This document shows, one piece after another, positions 38,424 through 47,087 of a stretch of DNA of 64,000 bases. The stretch spans positions 3,038,001-3,102,000 of the forward strand of contig OZ252296.1 in the NCBI GenBank assembly GCA_965250245.1, written 5' to 3'. The stretch comes from JABDIP01 sp965250245. GTDB lineage: Bacteria > Pseudomonadota > Alphaproteobacteria > DSM-16000 > Inquilinaceae. The stretch's first letter is position 1. The number at the start of each line of letters is the position of its first letter. The notes beneath the pieces were generated by a model that was given only the letters and a program-made list of their open reading frames with translations, did no database searches and was not told the DNA's origin. Position numbers and translations under genes: made by a program.

Positions 38424-39197
38424 ATGTCGTCCGTTCAGGTAATTGCTGAGATGGATCAGCTATTTGCAAGAAGCGGGCTCCGCTGCAGCAGAAGACCGAT
38501 CGATGAAGACTTCATGTACGCTTTGCTGAAGGCAGAAGGCAAGAAGATGGGAAATCCGGAATTCGATCCTTCGCTTCACGATCTATCCGCGGACAACAGT
38601 TTCTGGCTCGGATGCTACGATCAGGCTGGCGGACTCATGGCTACTGCGGCGGCGCGCCTGATTCAGGCAGATGACTTCATTGAGTATTGCCAATCGTACC
38701 GGCTCTGGTACGGGGAGAAGATCCGGGTCATGGAGCCGCTCAATATCGTGTTTAGCGAATTCGAGCGGCTTCCCTCCGGTGTCGCCTCGTTCATCGGCGC
38801 CGGCTGGGTCCGTCCGGATTGCCGGGGCCGCGGCCTGTCCTGGGCCTTGACCCGGCTTGGCTACTACCTGGCGATGGAGCGCTGGAGTCCCGACTGGGTC
38901 ATCGGCATGTCCCTGAACGGCATCATGCGGGCGCAGGTGCCGTCGGTGAATTTCGGCTTCCCGAGGATCGACCTGTTCGCCACCGGCTTCCGTCTACCGG
39001 GCTATCTCAGCCAGCACATCTACCTGCTGACGATGACCCAGACCGAGGCGTCAAACAACGCCGTGGCCGATCACCGGTTCCTGGCGAGCCGGCCGCGCCT
39101 GGAACTCGACCGTGACTTCGGCGGCTATCTGAAGACGCAGCGGCACATCCGCAGCGGCCAGTACGAGGCGGCACCGGCCATCCGCGCGGCCGGCTAG
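38424..39197 (+). CDS. GNAT-like N-acyltransferase
   Basis: A 257-residue protein. The centre contains a GNAT motif A-like stretch, GWVRPDCRGRGLSWALTRLG (about 129-148), with the R/Q-x-x-G-x-G/A pattern, preceded by hydrophobic strands. The rest (FWLGCYDQAGGLMATAAARLI, YLSQHIYLLTMT) fits the fold. The start at 38424 has a strong GAGGAGAAGAAG leader. The acyl acceptor is unknown. It has its own promoter region, is not in an operon, and ends in a small hairpin. It does not look like a LuxI-type synthase. Confidence 0.68.
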   Translation: MSSVQVIAEMDQLFARSGLRCSRRPIDEDFMYALLKAEGKKMGNPEFDPSLHDLSADNSFWLGCYDQAGGLMATAAARLIQADDFIEYCQSYRLWYGEKIRVMEPLNIVFSEFERLPSGVASFIGAGWVRPDCRGRGLSWALTRLGYYLAMERWSPDWVIGMSLNGIMRAQVPSVNFGFPRIDLFATGFRLPGYLSQHIYLLTMTQTEASNNAVADHRFLASRPRLELDRDFGGYLKTQRHIRSGQYEAAPAIRAAG

Positions 39198-39215
39198 CGT
39201 CCCTTCGCGGGACGC
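39197..39215 (+). terminator. Small hairpin after the acyltransferase gene
   Basis: GCGTCCC (39197-39203) and GGGACGC (39209-39215) form a 7-bp stem with a TTCGC loop that begins at the last base of the stop codon. No T-tract follows, so it would be a weak or Rho-assisted terminator at best. Confidence 0.35.
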
Positions 39216-39302
39216 CGCCGACGCCGGGCCGGGTGCGTGCAGTCGCACGTCCTGTGCGCGGGAAACCGCGACAGGCGGCACCGGTGTCGGCGGCCTTCGT
39301 GC

Positions 39303-40667
39303 TCAGTGATCGTCCAGATAGCCCAGGGTGCGGAGGCTGACGCTTCCGGAGCGCCCGATGATCAGGTGATCCAGCAGGCGGATCTCAACCGCGTCCGCCG
39401 CGTGCTTCACATCCCGGGTGACCTCGACATCCGCCGCGGACGGGCTTGGATCGCCACTTGGATGGTTGTGCGCCATGATGATTGACTGGGCGTCCAGCAT
39501 GATGGCGCGCTTGATGATCTGCCGGGGGTTGACGATGACCGATGAGACGCCGCCGCCTTGGAAGGTCTCGTCCCGGATCAGCCGGTTCTTCTGGTCGAGA
39601 TAGAGAATGCGCAGGTGTTCGACGGTCTCGTGCGCCATGCGCGCCCGGCAATAGTCGACCACCTGCCTGGCATCGGAAACCAGTCGCCCGCCCATGGTCT
39701 CGGTCTTGATCAGGCGGGTCGCCAGTTCGCGGACCACCTTCAGGCTCACCAACGCCTGTGTCGTCAGGCCGGGAAAATCCGCCAGCCGCTCGCGACCCAT
39801 CGCCAAAACCGCCGGCAGGCTCCCGAATTCGTCCAGCAACACGTTGGCGAGCGACCGCGAGTCGCTCGATGTATGGAACTGCCGGAGCATCCACGCCAGG
39901 AGATCGTCGTCGTCAAGCTGCTCGTGGATGCCGCTCTGGAAATACCGCATCACAAGCTCGTCGCGCTCTGCCGTCGTGATGCCGTGGGGCGCCCGGACCA
40001 TCTCGTCGTTGGCGACCGAGCCCAGGAAGACGTACTCACCGCCCGAGCGGCCTTGATGGGCGCCCTCTTCCGTTCGCGCGCCGGCCTCGGCCTGGTCAAA
40101 ACCGGAATTGTCGATCGGGCAATGCTCGAGGAGCTGGACCACCACGAGGAGCCGGGACGGCTTCGCCGGATCGCTTTCCGCAAGCGGCAGCACCAGACGG
40201 GCGAATTTCCCGCTTCGCTCCGCCCGCTGGATATCCAGGACCGTCAATCGACCCTGCCCGGACTTCACCGACGCGGCAAAATCCATGCGCGCCGACTCGC
40301 GAAAACTGGTGTCCGGGTAGTCGGCAAGATATTTCCCGGAGAAATCCTGACCGTCGATGCGGGTCGTCGAATCGAAGCTGATGAAGCGGAAGTCCCGCAG
40401 TTCCGCCGTCGGTGTCTCAAGCAGGTGGACGCCGGCGATTTCGGATTTCTCGCGGACCGCGTCGAAATCGCGAAGCTTCGGCAAGCCGGCCGTGCGGCGA
40501 TTCTGCTCCCAGCATTCGAGGAACGGCGCCAGGCCGGTGACCTCGTGTGCCGCGTCAAGCGCGTAGTCGTGCTTTTCGATAACGTTGCCGGAGTCGGCAA
40601 GTCTTATCCGTTCCCGCAGGAACTTGGAATTGAGGTCCGCTTCAATTGGCTCTATCGGACGCAGCAA
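39303..40667 (-). CDS. PAS-like domain fused to a RadC (JAB/MPN) protein
   Basis: A 454-residue protein with an unusual layout. Residues about 47-185 look like a PAS_5-type domain (FLECWEQNRRTAGLPK; DFRFISFDSTTR; FARLVLPLAESDP). From about 235 to 330 is the RadC helical region (LLDEFGSLPAVLAMGRERL). The MPN/JAB domain (340-454) keeps the metal motif, His400, His402 and Asp413, in AHNHPSGDPSPSAAD, with Glu350 before HLRIL. The only start available is TTG at 40667, since a TAA stop lies one codon upstream. AGGA 8 nt before it supports this. The role of RadC proteins is unsettled. The fusion suggests a signal-controlled version. Confidence 0.85.
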   Translation of the reverse strand: MLRPIEPIEADLNSKFLRERIRLADSGNVIEKHDYALDAAHEVTGLAPFLECWEQNRRTAGLPKLRDFDAVREKSEIAGVHLLETPTAELRDFRFISFDSTTRIDGQDFSGKYLADYPDTSFRESARMDFAASVKSGQGRLTVLDIQRAERSGKFARLVLPLAESDPAKPSRLLVVVQLLEHCPIDNSGFDQAEAGARTEEGAHQGRSGGEYVFLGSVANDEMVRAPHGITTAERDELVMRYFQSGIHEQLDDDDLLAWMLRQFHTSSDSRSLANVLLDEFGSLPAVLAMGRERLADFPGLTTQALVSLKVVRELATRLIKTETMGGRLVSDARQVVDYCRARMAHETVEHLRILYLDQKNRLIRDETFQGGGVSSVIVNPRQIIKRAIMLDAQSIIMAHNHPSGDPSPSAADVEVTRDVKHAADAVEIRLLDHLIIGRSGSVSLRTLGYLDDH

Positions 40668-41018
40668 TCTTTAGATCCTGAATATTCTGGGCGCATGCGC
40701 TTCTCCGCATCACGCACGGCGCGGGTAACCTTCGCCCCTCTTATAAGCAACCAACTCAAGCTACACTGATTTTTCCAATCATGTTACCCAGGTTGACGCT
40801 CGGAAACCACAAATCTTCCTAAAATATACGGTACCGCGCGAGGCCAACCCGGTGATCCGCTCGCAATGCTTGCAGGCGACAATCGTTACGCGGTCGCCAC
40901 TCCCCGGCCGGCCATGCGCCGTGATCGGGACCCGACGCCCGCGATCCGGGGAGCGCCGAACACCGGGTCCGGCTCGCGGCGATGATCGGGATGGGCACAT
41001 GCTGGAAGGGACAAATCG
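40668..41018. other. Intergenic region between the PAS-RadC gene and the DUF4170 gene
   Basis: No credible gene seen. The part next to the RadC start (about 40740-40840) is moderately AT-rich and should carry promoters for the two divergent genes. A short minus-strand frame (40779-41000) is Arg/Pro-rich and looks like a shadow. Confidence 0.45.
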
Positions 41019-41243
41019 ATGACCAAGCAGCTCCTACACCTCGTGTTCGGCGGTGACCTGACCGACCCGTCCTCGCACGAGTTCGTCGACACGGAATCCC
41101 TGGATATCGTCGGCATCTATCCCAACTACGCCGAGGCCCTGACCGCCTGGCGCGGCAAGGCGGCGGCGACGGTCGACGATGCCCATCGGCGCTATTTCGT
41201 GGTGCATCTGCACCGGCTGCTCGAGCCGGACCCGGAGGAATGA
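41019..41243 (+). CDS. DUF4170-family small protein
   Basis: A 74-residue soluble protein. The sequence LLHLVFGGDLTDPSSHEF, LDIVGIYPNYAEALTAWRGKA and RRYFVVHLHRLLEP matches DUF4170, a conserved alphaproteobacterial family. A GGGAC leader precedes the ATG. Function is unknown. The family's wide conservation suggests a housekeeping role. Confidence 0.85.
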   Translation: MTKQLLHLVFGGDLTDPSSHEFVDTESLDIVGIYPNYAEALTAWRGKAAATVDDAHRRYFVVHLHRLLEPDPEE

Positions 41244-41431
41244 CCGCACCGCCGTCGCCCTAAAACGAACACAGCTTCCGGGTCTTCTCCGAGCGACAAC
41301 CGGTAGCCGGGAACGGCGGATTCCGGTATGCCGGTCCGGCCGCACGGGGATTGTCGGAGGGAGAATCGGCAGCCGACCCATTGGGGGCATGTCGGCGCCG
41401 CGATACGGACCAACCGGGCAGGGCAGCCAGG

Positions 41432-43531
41432 ATGATAAAGAAGATCCTCATAGGCATCGCAGCGGTGCTGGTGATCATCGTGGTTGTGATCATCGCCATC
41501 CCGTTCTTCGTGCCCCTGGATGCGATCCGCGATCGCGTCATCGCTGAGGTGAAGACCGCGACCGGTCGCGATCTCGCGATCGACGGTCCGGTCGCCCTGT
41601 CGGTCTTTCCCGCCGCCGCGGTGGAGCTGTCGGATGTATCGCTCAGCAACGCGCCCGGCTCCGACCGCGAGAGCATGCTCACCCTCGGCCAGCTCGACAT
41701 CGAGGTGGCGCTGTGGCCGCTGCTGTCCGAGCAGATCGTCATCGAGCGGCTGATCCTCCGCGAGCCGGTGATCGCCCTGGAGATCGACGAGGCCGGGCGC
41801 GGCAACTGGGTCTTCGATGCGCCGGGCGCGGATGCGGCCGGCGCGCCGGCGCCCGCCTCCGGGTCATCGGATGCCGGGTCCGGGTCCGGCGAAGGGCTTG
41901 GCCTCAGCGACCTCAGGCTTGGCGAGGTGGGCGTGATCGACGGCACCATCTCCTTCGTCGACCGCCGCAGCGGACAATCCTTCGAGGCCACCAATCTCGG
42001 CCTCGACATCCAGCTTGAGAGCCTGGACAGCCCGCTGGGGCTGACCGGCGGCCTCGACTTCCAGGATCGGCGTGTCGACTTCACCATCGGCGCCGACCGG
42101 CCGCGGGCCATGGTCGCCGGCGGCGAATCCTCGCTGACCGCCTCGCTCGACACCGAGGCCGTCGATCTCGATTTCGACGGGGCACTGATCTCGGCGGAGA
42201 CGCCTGACCTGCATGGCAACATGTCGCTGTCCATTCCGTCGATCGCGGATCTGGCGGACTGGCTGGCGATCCCGCTGTCAGAAGCCGGCCTTCCGGTCGA
42301 CACCGTCACGCTGGATTCCGAAGTCTCCGCCAATCCGACGACCATCGGACTGCAGACCGCCACGCTGACCATCGACGACCTGGCGGCCTCCGGCGACCTG
42401 GAGGTGACGCTGAACGCCATCCGGCCGCTGATCTTCGGGCGGCTGGCCGTCGATCAGCTCAATCTCGACCCGTTCCTGGGGCCCGCCGAGTCCGGCGGCG
42501 AAGCGGCGGAAACGGCCGACGGCGCCGCGCCGGCCGAGGCCGGATCGCAGGGCTGGAGCGAGGAGCCGATCGATTTCAGCCCGCTGATGCTGGTCGACAC
42601 CGATCTGGTCATCGCCAGCGAGGGGGTGTCACTGCGCGGCGTGGAGGCCGGCCCGTCGGCCCTGACCATCAACCTGAAGGACGGCGTGCTCGATTTCGAT
42701 CTGGCGCGCACCGCCCTGTTCGGCGGCCATGTGGCGCTGCAGCTCGGGGCCAATGGCGCGGCCCGCACCCCGACCGTGTCCGTCGGCGTCCAGATCGACG
42801 AGGTGCAGGCCGAGCCGGTGCTGTCCAGCTTCGCCGATTTCGACCGGCTGACCGGCGCCACCAATGCCGAGATCGCGCTGACATCGGCCGGCAACAGCCA
42901 GCGCGCCCTGGTCGAGGCGCTGGACGGCACCGCGAACCTCATTTTCCGCGATGGCTCGATCAAGGGCATCAACCTGGCCGCCATGGTCCGCAACGTGGCC
43001 TCGGCCTTCACCGACCCGACCGCCGGCGAGGAAAGGGCAACGGATTTCGCCGAGCTGGGCGCGTCCTTCCAGATCACCGACGGCATCGCCCGCAGCCAGG
43101 ACATGCGGCTTCTCGCACCGCTATTGCGGATCGAGGGCACCGGCGACGTCTCGCTGCCGCCGCGGTCGCAATCGATCCGGCTGGTGCCCAAGCTGGTGGC
43201 CAATTCCGAGGGCCAGGGCGGCTCCCAGGAGATCGCCGGCCTGGCGGTCCCCGTCATCATCGAGGGCACCTTCGACAATCCCCGGTTCCGCCCGGACCTG
43301 GAAGGCTTGATCACCGACACGCTCCAGGACCCGGGCGCCATCCGCGATCAGGTGGAAGGGCTGGTCGACCAGCTCCGCGAGGGCGGCGGCGATGCCAGTC
43401 CGGAGGACGCGGTGCGCAACCTTTTGGAAGGCCTGACCGGAGGCGGTGCGCCGCAAGGCGGCGAAACCGGCGGCGAAGAGGCGCCGGCGCCCAATCCCGG
43501 CGACGCGCTCAGGAACCTGCTGGGCCGTTAG
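41432..43531 (+). CDS. AsmA-family envelope protein
   Basis: A 699-residue protein with one N-terminal TM helix (ILIGIAAVLVIIVVVIIAIPFFV) and the AsmA start LDAIRDRVIAEVKTATGRDLAIDG. The C-terminal part has the family stretch GTANLIFRDGSIKGINLAAMVRNV and a final low-complexity tail. AsmA-like proteins act in lipid transport or outer-membrane homeostasis. The ATG at 41432 is the only one that puts the helix at the start. The length is typical, and it is followed by a strong hairpin. Confidence 0.93.
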   Translation: MIKKILIGIAAVLVIIVVVIIAIPFFVPLDAIRDRVIAEVKTATGRDLAIDGPVALSVFPAAAVELSDVSLSNAPGSDRESMLTLGQLDIEVALWPLLSEQIVIERLILREPVIALEIDEAGRGNWVFDAPGADAAGAPAPASGSSDAGSGSGEGLGLSDLRLGEVGVIDGTISFVDRRSGQSFEATNLGLDIQLESLDSPLGLTGGLDFQDRRVDFTIGADRPRAMVAGGESSLTASLDTEAVDLDFDGALISAETPDLHGNMSLSIPSIADLADWLAIPLSEAGLPVDTVTLDSEVSANPTTIGLQTATLTIDDLAASGDLEVTLNAIRPLIFGRLAVDQLNLDPFLGPAESGGEAAETADGAAPAEAGSQGWSEEPIDFSPLMLVDTDLVIASEGVSLRGVEAGPSALTINLKDGVLDFDLARTALFGGHVALQLGANGAARTPTVSVGVQIDEVQAEPVLSSFADFDRLTGATNAEIALTSAGNSQRALVEALDGTANLIFRDGSIKGINLAAMVRNVASAFTDPTAGEERATDFAELGASFQITDGIARSQDMRLLAPLLRIEGTGDVSLPPRSQSIRLVPKLVANSEGQGGSQEIAGLAVPVIIEGTFDNPRFRPDLEGLITDTLQDPGAIRDQVEGLVDQLREGGGDASPEDAVRNLLEGLTGGGAPQGGETGGEEAPAPNPGDALRNLLGR

Positions 43532-43550
43532 GCCGACTGCAAACGGAAAG

Positions 43551-43576
43551 AGGGGCGGCGCCTGGGCGCCGCCCCT
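43551..43576. terminator. GC-rich hairpin between AsmA and lipoprotein genes
   Basis: A 12-bp perfect inverted repeat (AGGGGCGGCGCC at 43551-43562 and its complement at 43565-43576) lies 19 bp after the AsmA stop and 60 bp from the end of the convergent lipoprotein gene. It could serve both directions. There is no clear T-run. Confidence 0.5.
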
Positions 43577-43635
43577 CCCCTGGAGGGCGGCCGGTGCGGG
43601 TCAGCCGATCCTCCTTATCCCGTATGGCGCGCCGC

Positions 43636-44076
43636 TCAGGTCAGCGCGGTCCAGCGTCCGTCGCCGCCACGGCAGGCGGTGCGCTCGAAGGTCGCGGTCA
43701 CGCCCGCGACCGTGACGGTCTCGTCGAAGCGGCGGCAGTAGTCGCCGCTGCGCGACCGGTAGGTCCGGCGCGGGACGACGGCCCCGTGATTGCCGCTCAT
43801 CCCGTTGGTCCAGGTGCTGGCCTGGTTGTCCGCGCGCCGCTCCATGGCGATCTGCATCGTCACCGATGCGATGTGCCGGTCGTCGCTGGTCATGTTTCGT
43901 CGGGGATCCATCGATGCCGTCTGCCCGTTCCCGGTCGCCAAGGCACACGCGCTCAGCACGACCAGCGCGCCGCAGGCGAGCGCCGCGCGCGCGGTTCGTT
44001 TCCGATCGGTGTCCTGCCCGGCACGATGGCGTTCCCCGCCGGCATGGCCCGGATTGGCAGCATAGCGTTGGTCCAT
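43636..44076 (-). CDS. Putative lipoprotein, surface-antigen-like
   Basis: A 146-residue protein with a basic N-terminus, a hydrophobic core and a lipobox LSAC (VVLSACALATG) near residue 44. The C-terminal part (YRSRSGDYCRRFDETVTVAGVTATFERTACRGGDGRW) recalls the small surface-antigen or outer-membrane lipoprotein domain with two cysteines. The ATG at 44076 has a GGTGGGGG leader. The long basic region before the hydrophobic core is unusual for a lipoprotein signal, so the true start could be later. Confidence 0.68.
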   Translation of the reverse strand: MDQRYAANPGHAGGERHRAGQDTDRKRTARAALACGALVVLSACALATGNGQTASMDPRRNMTSDDRHIASVTMQIAMERRADNQASTWTNGMSGNHGAVVPRRTYRSRSGDYCRRFDETVTVAGVTATFERTACRGGDGRWTALT

Positions 44077-44147
44077 GTCCCCCACCTCGGATCGACGGTC
44101 ATGCCACATCGCTGAAAGCATCCGCGGACATAATCGCCGTTCCCTCA

Positions 44148-44420
44148 ATGCCCTTTTTCGAACGAAATCGTGAACAAATCCCTAACATTGGAGACAGAGC
44201 ACAATGTATGTTGATCCAGTCTTGGTTAAGTTCCTTTAACCAACTTATTGAGTTCCGAAAACATGAAAATATTCTCGGATTAATACACCGAATTGGAACG
44301 TTATTACTTGTTCAGTTCTCGGAAAATGAACGAACAGAGGCTGCATCACTGATTAGATCGTATTTCACTAAAACGTTGCGAAGTCACGGCTGCCCCGCCA
44401 AGATCGAACCCGGGTCTTGA
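44148..44420 (+). CDS. Possible small AT-rich gene, unknown function
   Basis: A 90-residue frame (MPFFERNREQIPNIG..., LIQSWLSSFNQLIEFRK, SLIRSYFTKTLRSHG) with balanced amino-acid use but codons far more AT-rich than its neighbours. No Shine-Dalgarno is obvious and I recognise no family. It fills an AT-rich islet between divergent lipoprotein genes. It could be a recently acquired gene, a remnant, or chance. Confidence 0.3.
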   Translation: MPFFERNREQIPNIGDRAQCMLIQSWLSSFNQLIEFRKHENILGLIHRIGTLLLVQFSENERTEAASLIRSYFTKTLRSHGCPAKIEPGS

Positions 44421-44463
44421 TCGGGCCGTGCCGCAGGTCCGAGGAACGAATTGGCTGTGTGCT

Positions 44464-45003
44464 ATGAACGCCGGTCGAATGCGGTCTGTTGTTCGCGGTC
44501 TCTCAACCGCCCTCCTCCTCCTGGCCGTCGGCGCCTGCCAACTGCCGCTTGCGCTGCCTGGACGCCCGCAGGCGAACGCCGCGCTCTACACGATCGCCAC
44601 GCCGTTCAACGAGGGCGAATTCGCCGGATACGACCATCGCGGAAACTCCTCGATCAGCGGCGAAGCCTATTACCGGATCGGCGGCGGCGTGGTGCTGGCG
44701 GCCGGCAGCGAGGTCGTGCTGGTGCCCGACACCGCCTATACCCGCGAGTTGTGGGAGCCGGCGCGCAGCGGCCGTTACAGCGGCGTGGCCAATTTCGATC
44801 CGCGCTATTTCAAGTACCGCCGCTCCACCGTCGCCGACAGCAACGGCTATTTCCGCTTCACCGGGCTGCCGGCCGGGTCCTACATCGTGCAGACGCACGT
44901 GCCGGCGATCGATGAGGGCAAGGCGGTCTTCCTGCACCGCCGCATCACCCTGGAGGACAACGCGGCCGCCAACATCATCCTGTCGGGGCTCAATCAGCAG
45001 TGA
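44464..45003 (+). CDS. Lipoprotein with carboxypeptidase-regulatory-like beta domain
   Basis: About 179 residues from the ATG at 44464. GTG at 44428 and ATG at 44479 are alternatives. The lipobox GAC (LLLAVGACQLP) follows a hydrophobic stretch. The mature part includes VVLVPDTAYTRELWEP and the typical beta-sandwich ending STVADSNGYFRFTGLPAGSYIVQTHVP found in carboxypeptidase-regulatory-like domains. It is probably an inner- or outer-membrane lipoprotein of unknown role. No operon partner is evident. Confidence 0.72.
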   Translation: MNAGRMRSVVRGLSTALLLLAVGACQLPLALPGRPQANAALYTIATPFNEGEFAGYDHRGNSSISGEAYYRIGGGVVLAAGSEVVLVPDTAYTRELWEPARSGRYSGVANFDPRYFKYRRSTVADSNGYFRFTGLPAGSYIVQTHVPAIDEGKAVFLHRRITLEDNAAANIILSGLNQQ

Positions 45004-45170
45004 CGGGAAGAGGCGGCCAGGCCGGGGCACTGAACCGCGGATGTAGGCTGCCCCAACCTGGCCTACCGCCGGGCAAGCCCGACGGCACCGCCGAGTTTAT
45101 TTCGACTGCGTAAACATCTGGCAAACACCCGGTCGATTCTTGCCCGCCGCCCAGAGGATGCCGGTTCGGC

Positions 45171-46484
45171 CTACCCCGCCGCCGGCCCGCGCATGGTCTC
45201 CGGCAGATAGGTCGCCAGGTCGGGGATGAAGATCAGCACGAACACCATCAGCACCATGATCAGGAACATCGGGATCGCGGTGCGGGCGATGTAGCCCATC
45301 TGGTGATGGGTCATGCCCTGCATGACGAACAGGTTGAAGCCGATCGGCGGGGTGATCTGCGCCATCTCCACCACCACGACGATGAAGATGCCGAACCAGA
45401 TGATGTCGATGCCGGCCTGGCGGATCATCGGCTCGACAATGGCCATGGTCAGCACCACCGAGGAGATACCGTCCAGGAAGCAGCCGAGGATTATGTAGAA
45501 CACCATCAGCACCAGCAGCAGCGCCACCGGCGACAGGCCCAGCGTGTCGATCAGACCCGCCAGCGCCCGCGGCAGGCCGGTGAAGCCCATGGCCAGCGAC
45601 AGGGCCGCCGCACCGCCCAGGATGAAGGCGATCATCGCCGAGGTCCGGGTCGCGCCCATCAGGCTATCGATAAAGGTCTTCCGCGACAGCGAGCCCTGGG
45701 CGGCAGCAAGAATCAGCGACCCGATCACGCCGAACGCCGCCGCCTCGGTGGCGGTGGCCCAACCCAGATACATCGACCCGATGACCACGAGGATCAGGAT
45801 CAGGACCGGGATCAGGAACAGGGACTCCCGTAGCTTCTGCAGGAATGACAGGCGTTCGCTGATCTTCGGAACCTGATCCGGCTTGAAAATCGACCACAGC
45901 GCGACATAGCCCATGAACATCAAGGCCAGGGTCAGGCCCGGCAGGATTCCGGCCAGGAACAGCTTGGAGATGGATTCGTTGACCGTCACCCCGTAGACGA
46001 TCAGCGTCAGCGAGGGCGGGATCATCAGACCCAGCGTAGCGGCGCCGGTCAGGGTGCCGATGATGATGGGCTCCGGATAGTTGCGCTTGCGCAACTCTGG
46101 GATCGACATCTTTCCAACTGTTGTCAATGTCGCCGCGGAAGATCCTGAAACCGCGGCAAAAATCGTGCAGCCGACAATGTTGGTATGAACCAGCCCGCCG
46201 GGCAGCCGCGCCATCCAGGGCGCCAGGCCGCGGAACATGTCCTCCGACAGCCGGGTCCGATACAGAATCTCCCCCATCCAGATGAACAAGGGCAGCGCGG
46301 TCAGCGTCCAGGAGGAGGACGAGCCCCAGATGGTCGTCAGCATGGCGTCGCCGGCCGGACGGGTGGTGAACAGCTCCAGCCCCACGAAGGCGACGCCGAA
46401 CAGAGCGAGCCCGACCCAGACGCCTGTGCCCAGCAGCAGGAACAGGACGAAGAGGAAGATCAGGATGAGATAGATTTCTTCCAT
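45171..46484 (-). CDS. TRAP transporter large permease (DctM type)
   Basis: A 437-residue, many-helix membrane protein with the DctM signatures FVGLELFTTRPAG, GSSSSWTLTALPLFIWMGEIL, FAAVSGSSAATLTTVGKM and GTLTGAATLGLMIPPSL. It is the Na+-driven transport subunit of a TRAP system. It is placed 6 bp after dctQ. The final helix and the TPPIGFNLFVMQGMT block are intact. The substrate cannot be read from this subunit. Confidence 0.96.
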   Translation of the reverse strand: MEEIYLILIFLFVLFLLLGTGVWVGLALFGVAFVGLELFTTRPAGDAMLTTIWGSSSSWTLTALPLFIWMGEILYRTRLSEDMFRGLAPWMARLPGGLVHTNIVGCTIFAAVSGSSAATLTTVGKMSIPELRKRNYPEPIIIGTLTGAATLGLMIPPSLTLIVYGVTVNESISKLFLAGILPGLTLALMFMGYVALWSIFKPDQVPKISERLSFLQKLRESLFLIPVLILILVVIGSMYLGWATATEAAAFGVIGSLILAAAQGSLSRKTFIDSLMGATRTSAMIAFILGGAAALSLAMGFTGLPRALAGLIDTLGLSPVALLLVLMVFYIILGCFLDGISSVVLTMAIVEPMIRQAGIDIIWFGIFIVVVVEMAQITPPIGFNLFVMQGMTHHQMGYIARTAIPMFLIMVLMVFVLIFIPDLATYLPETMRGPAAG

Positions 46485-46490
46485 GGCCGC

Positions 46491-47021
46491 CTACTCCACA
46501 TGCCTGTCGACGGACTCGCCGCCGATGCCATGTTCGCGGGTGAAGATCAGCTGGATCAGATGGTCGACCATGGCGATGGACAGGATCACCGTGCCGACCA
46601 CCATCGCGATCTGCGGGATCCAGATCGGCGTCGCATCCTGGCCCTGGGAAATGTCGTTGAATTTCCAAGACCAGTACGCCGCCTTCCCGGCGTAGTAGGC
46701 GAAATAGACCGTCAGTCCGGAACCGATGGCGAAGCACCAGATCTCAGCGACGTAGCGGCGCGGGCCCAGGGCATTGAGCAGCATGCTGACGCGGATATGG
46801 GCGCCGTGATTCAGGGCATAGGCGAACGCCAGGAACGACGCCGCGGCCATGAAATACCCAGCATAGTCGGGCGCTCCCGGAAAGACCTCGCCGGTCCATC
46901 TGGCCAGCATCTGCAGCGTGACCAGGGTCAAGATGACGATCAGGCACAGCGCGCCCAGCACGCCGCCCAGCGTGTACAGCCGGTCCAGCCATGGCCGAAG
47001 GACACTCCCCACAGCGCGCAT
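46491..47021 (-). CDS. TRAP transporter small permease (DctQ type)
   Basis: A 176-residue protein with four TM helices (LGGVLGALCLIVILTLVTLQML and others) and the DctQ-type motif region APDYAGYFMAAASFLAFAYALNHGAHIRVSMLL. It joins DctM in the membrane. The ATG at 47021 has a GGGGGG leader. It lies directly after an attenuator-like hairpin that separates it from dctP. Confidence 0.94.
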   Translation of the reverse strand: MRAVGSVLRPWLDRLYTLGGVLGALCLIVILTLVTLQMLARWTGEVFPGAPDYAGYFMAAASFLAFAYALNHGAHIRVSMLLNALGPRRYVAEIWCFAIGSGLTVYFAYYAGKAAYWSWKFNDISQGQDATPIWIPQIAMVVGTVILSIAMVDHLIQLIFTREHGIGGESVDRHVE

Positions 47022-47049
47022 AGCGGCCCCCCTTTATGTCTTGAAGAAA

Positions 47050-47075
47050 GGCCCCGGCCAGAACAGGCCGGGGCC
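47050..47075 (-). terminator. Attenuator-like hairpin between TRAP binding protein and permease genes
   Basis: GGCCCCGGCC (47050-47059) and GGCCGGGGCC (47066-47075) form a 10-bp GC stem with a 6-nt loop, 13 nt after the dctP stop on the minus strand. The following bases read TTTCTTC, a short T-rich tail. It would lower transcription of dctQM relative to dctP, which usually must be in excess. Confidence 0.62.
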
Positions 47076-47087
47076 CGTATCGCCGTC

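Noticed and set aside
38424..39197. Idea that the GNAT-like protein is a LuxI-type autoinducer synthase
   Set aside because: There is no LuxI signature block, no luxR gene next to it, and the length and GNAT motif point to a general acyltransferase.
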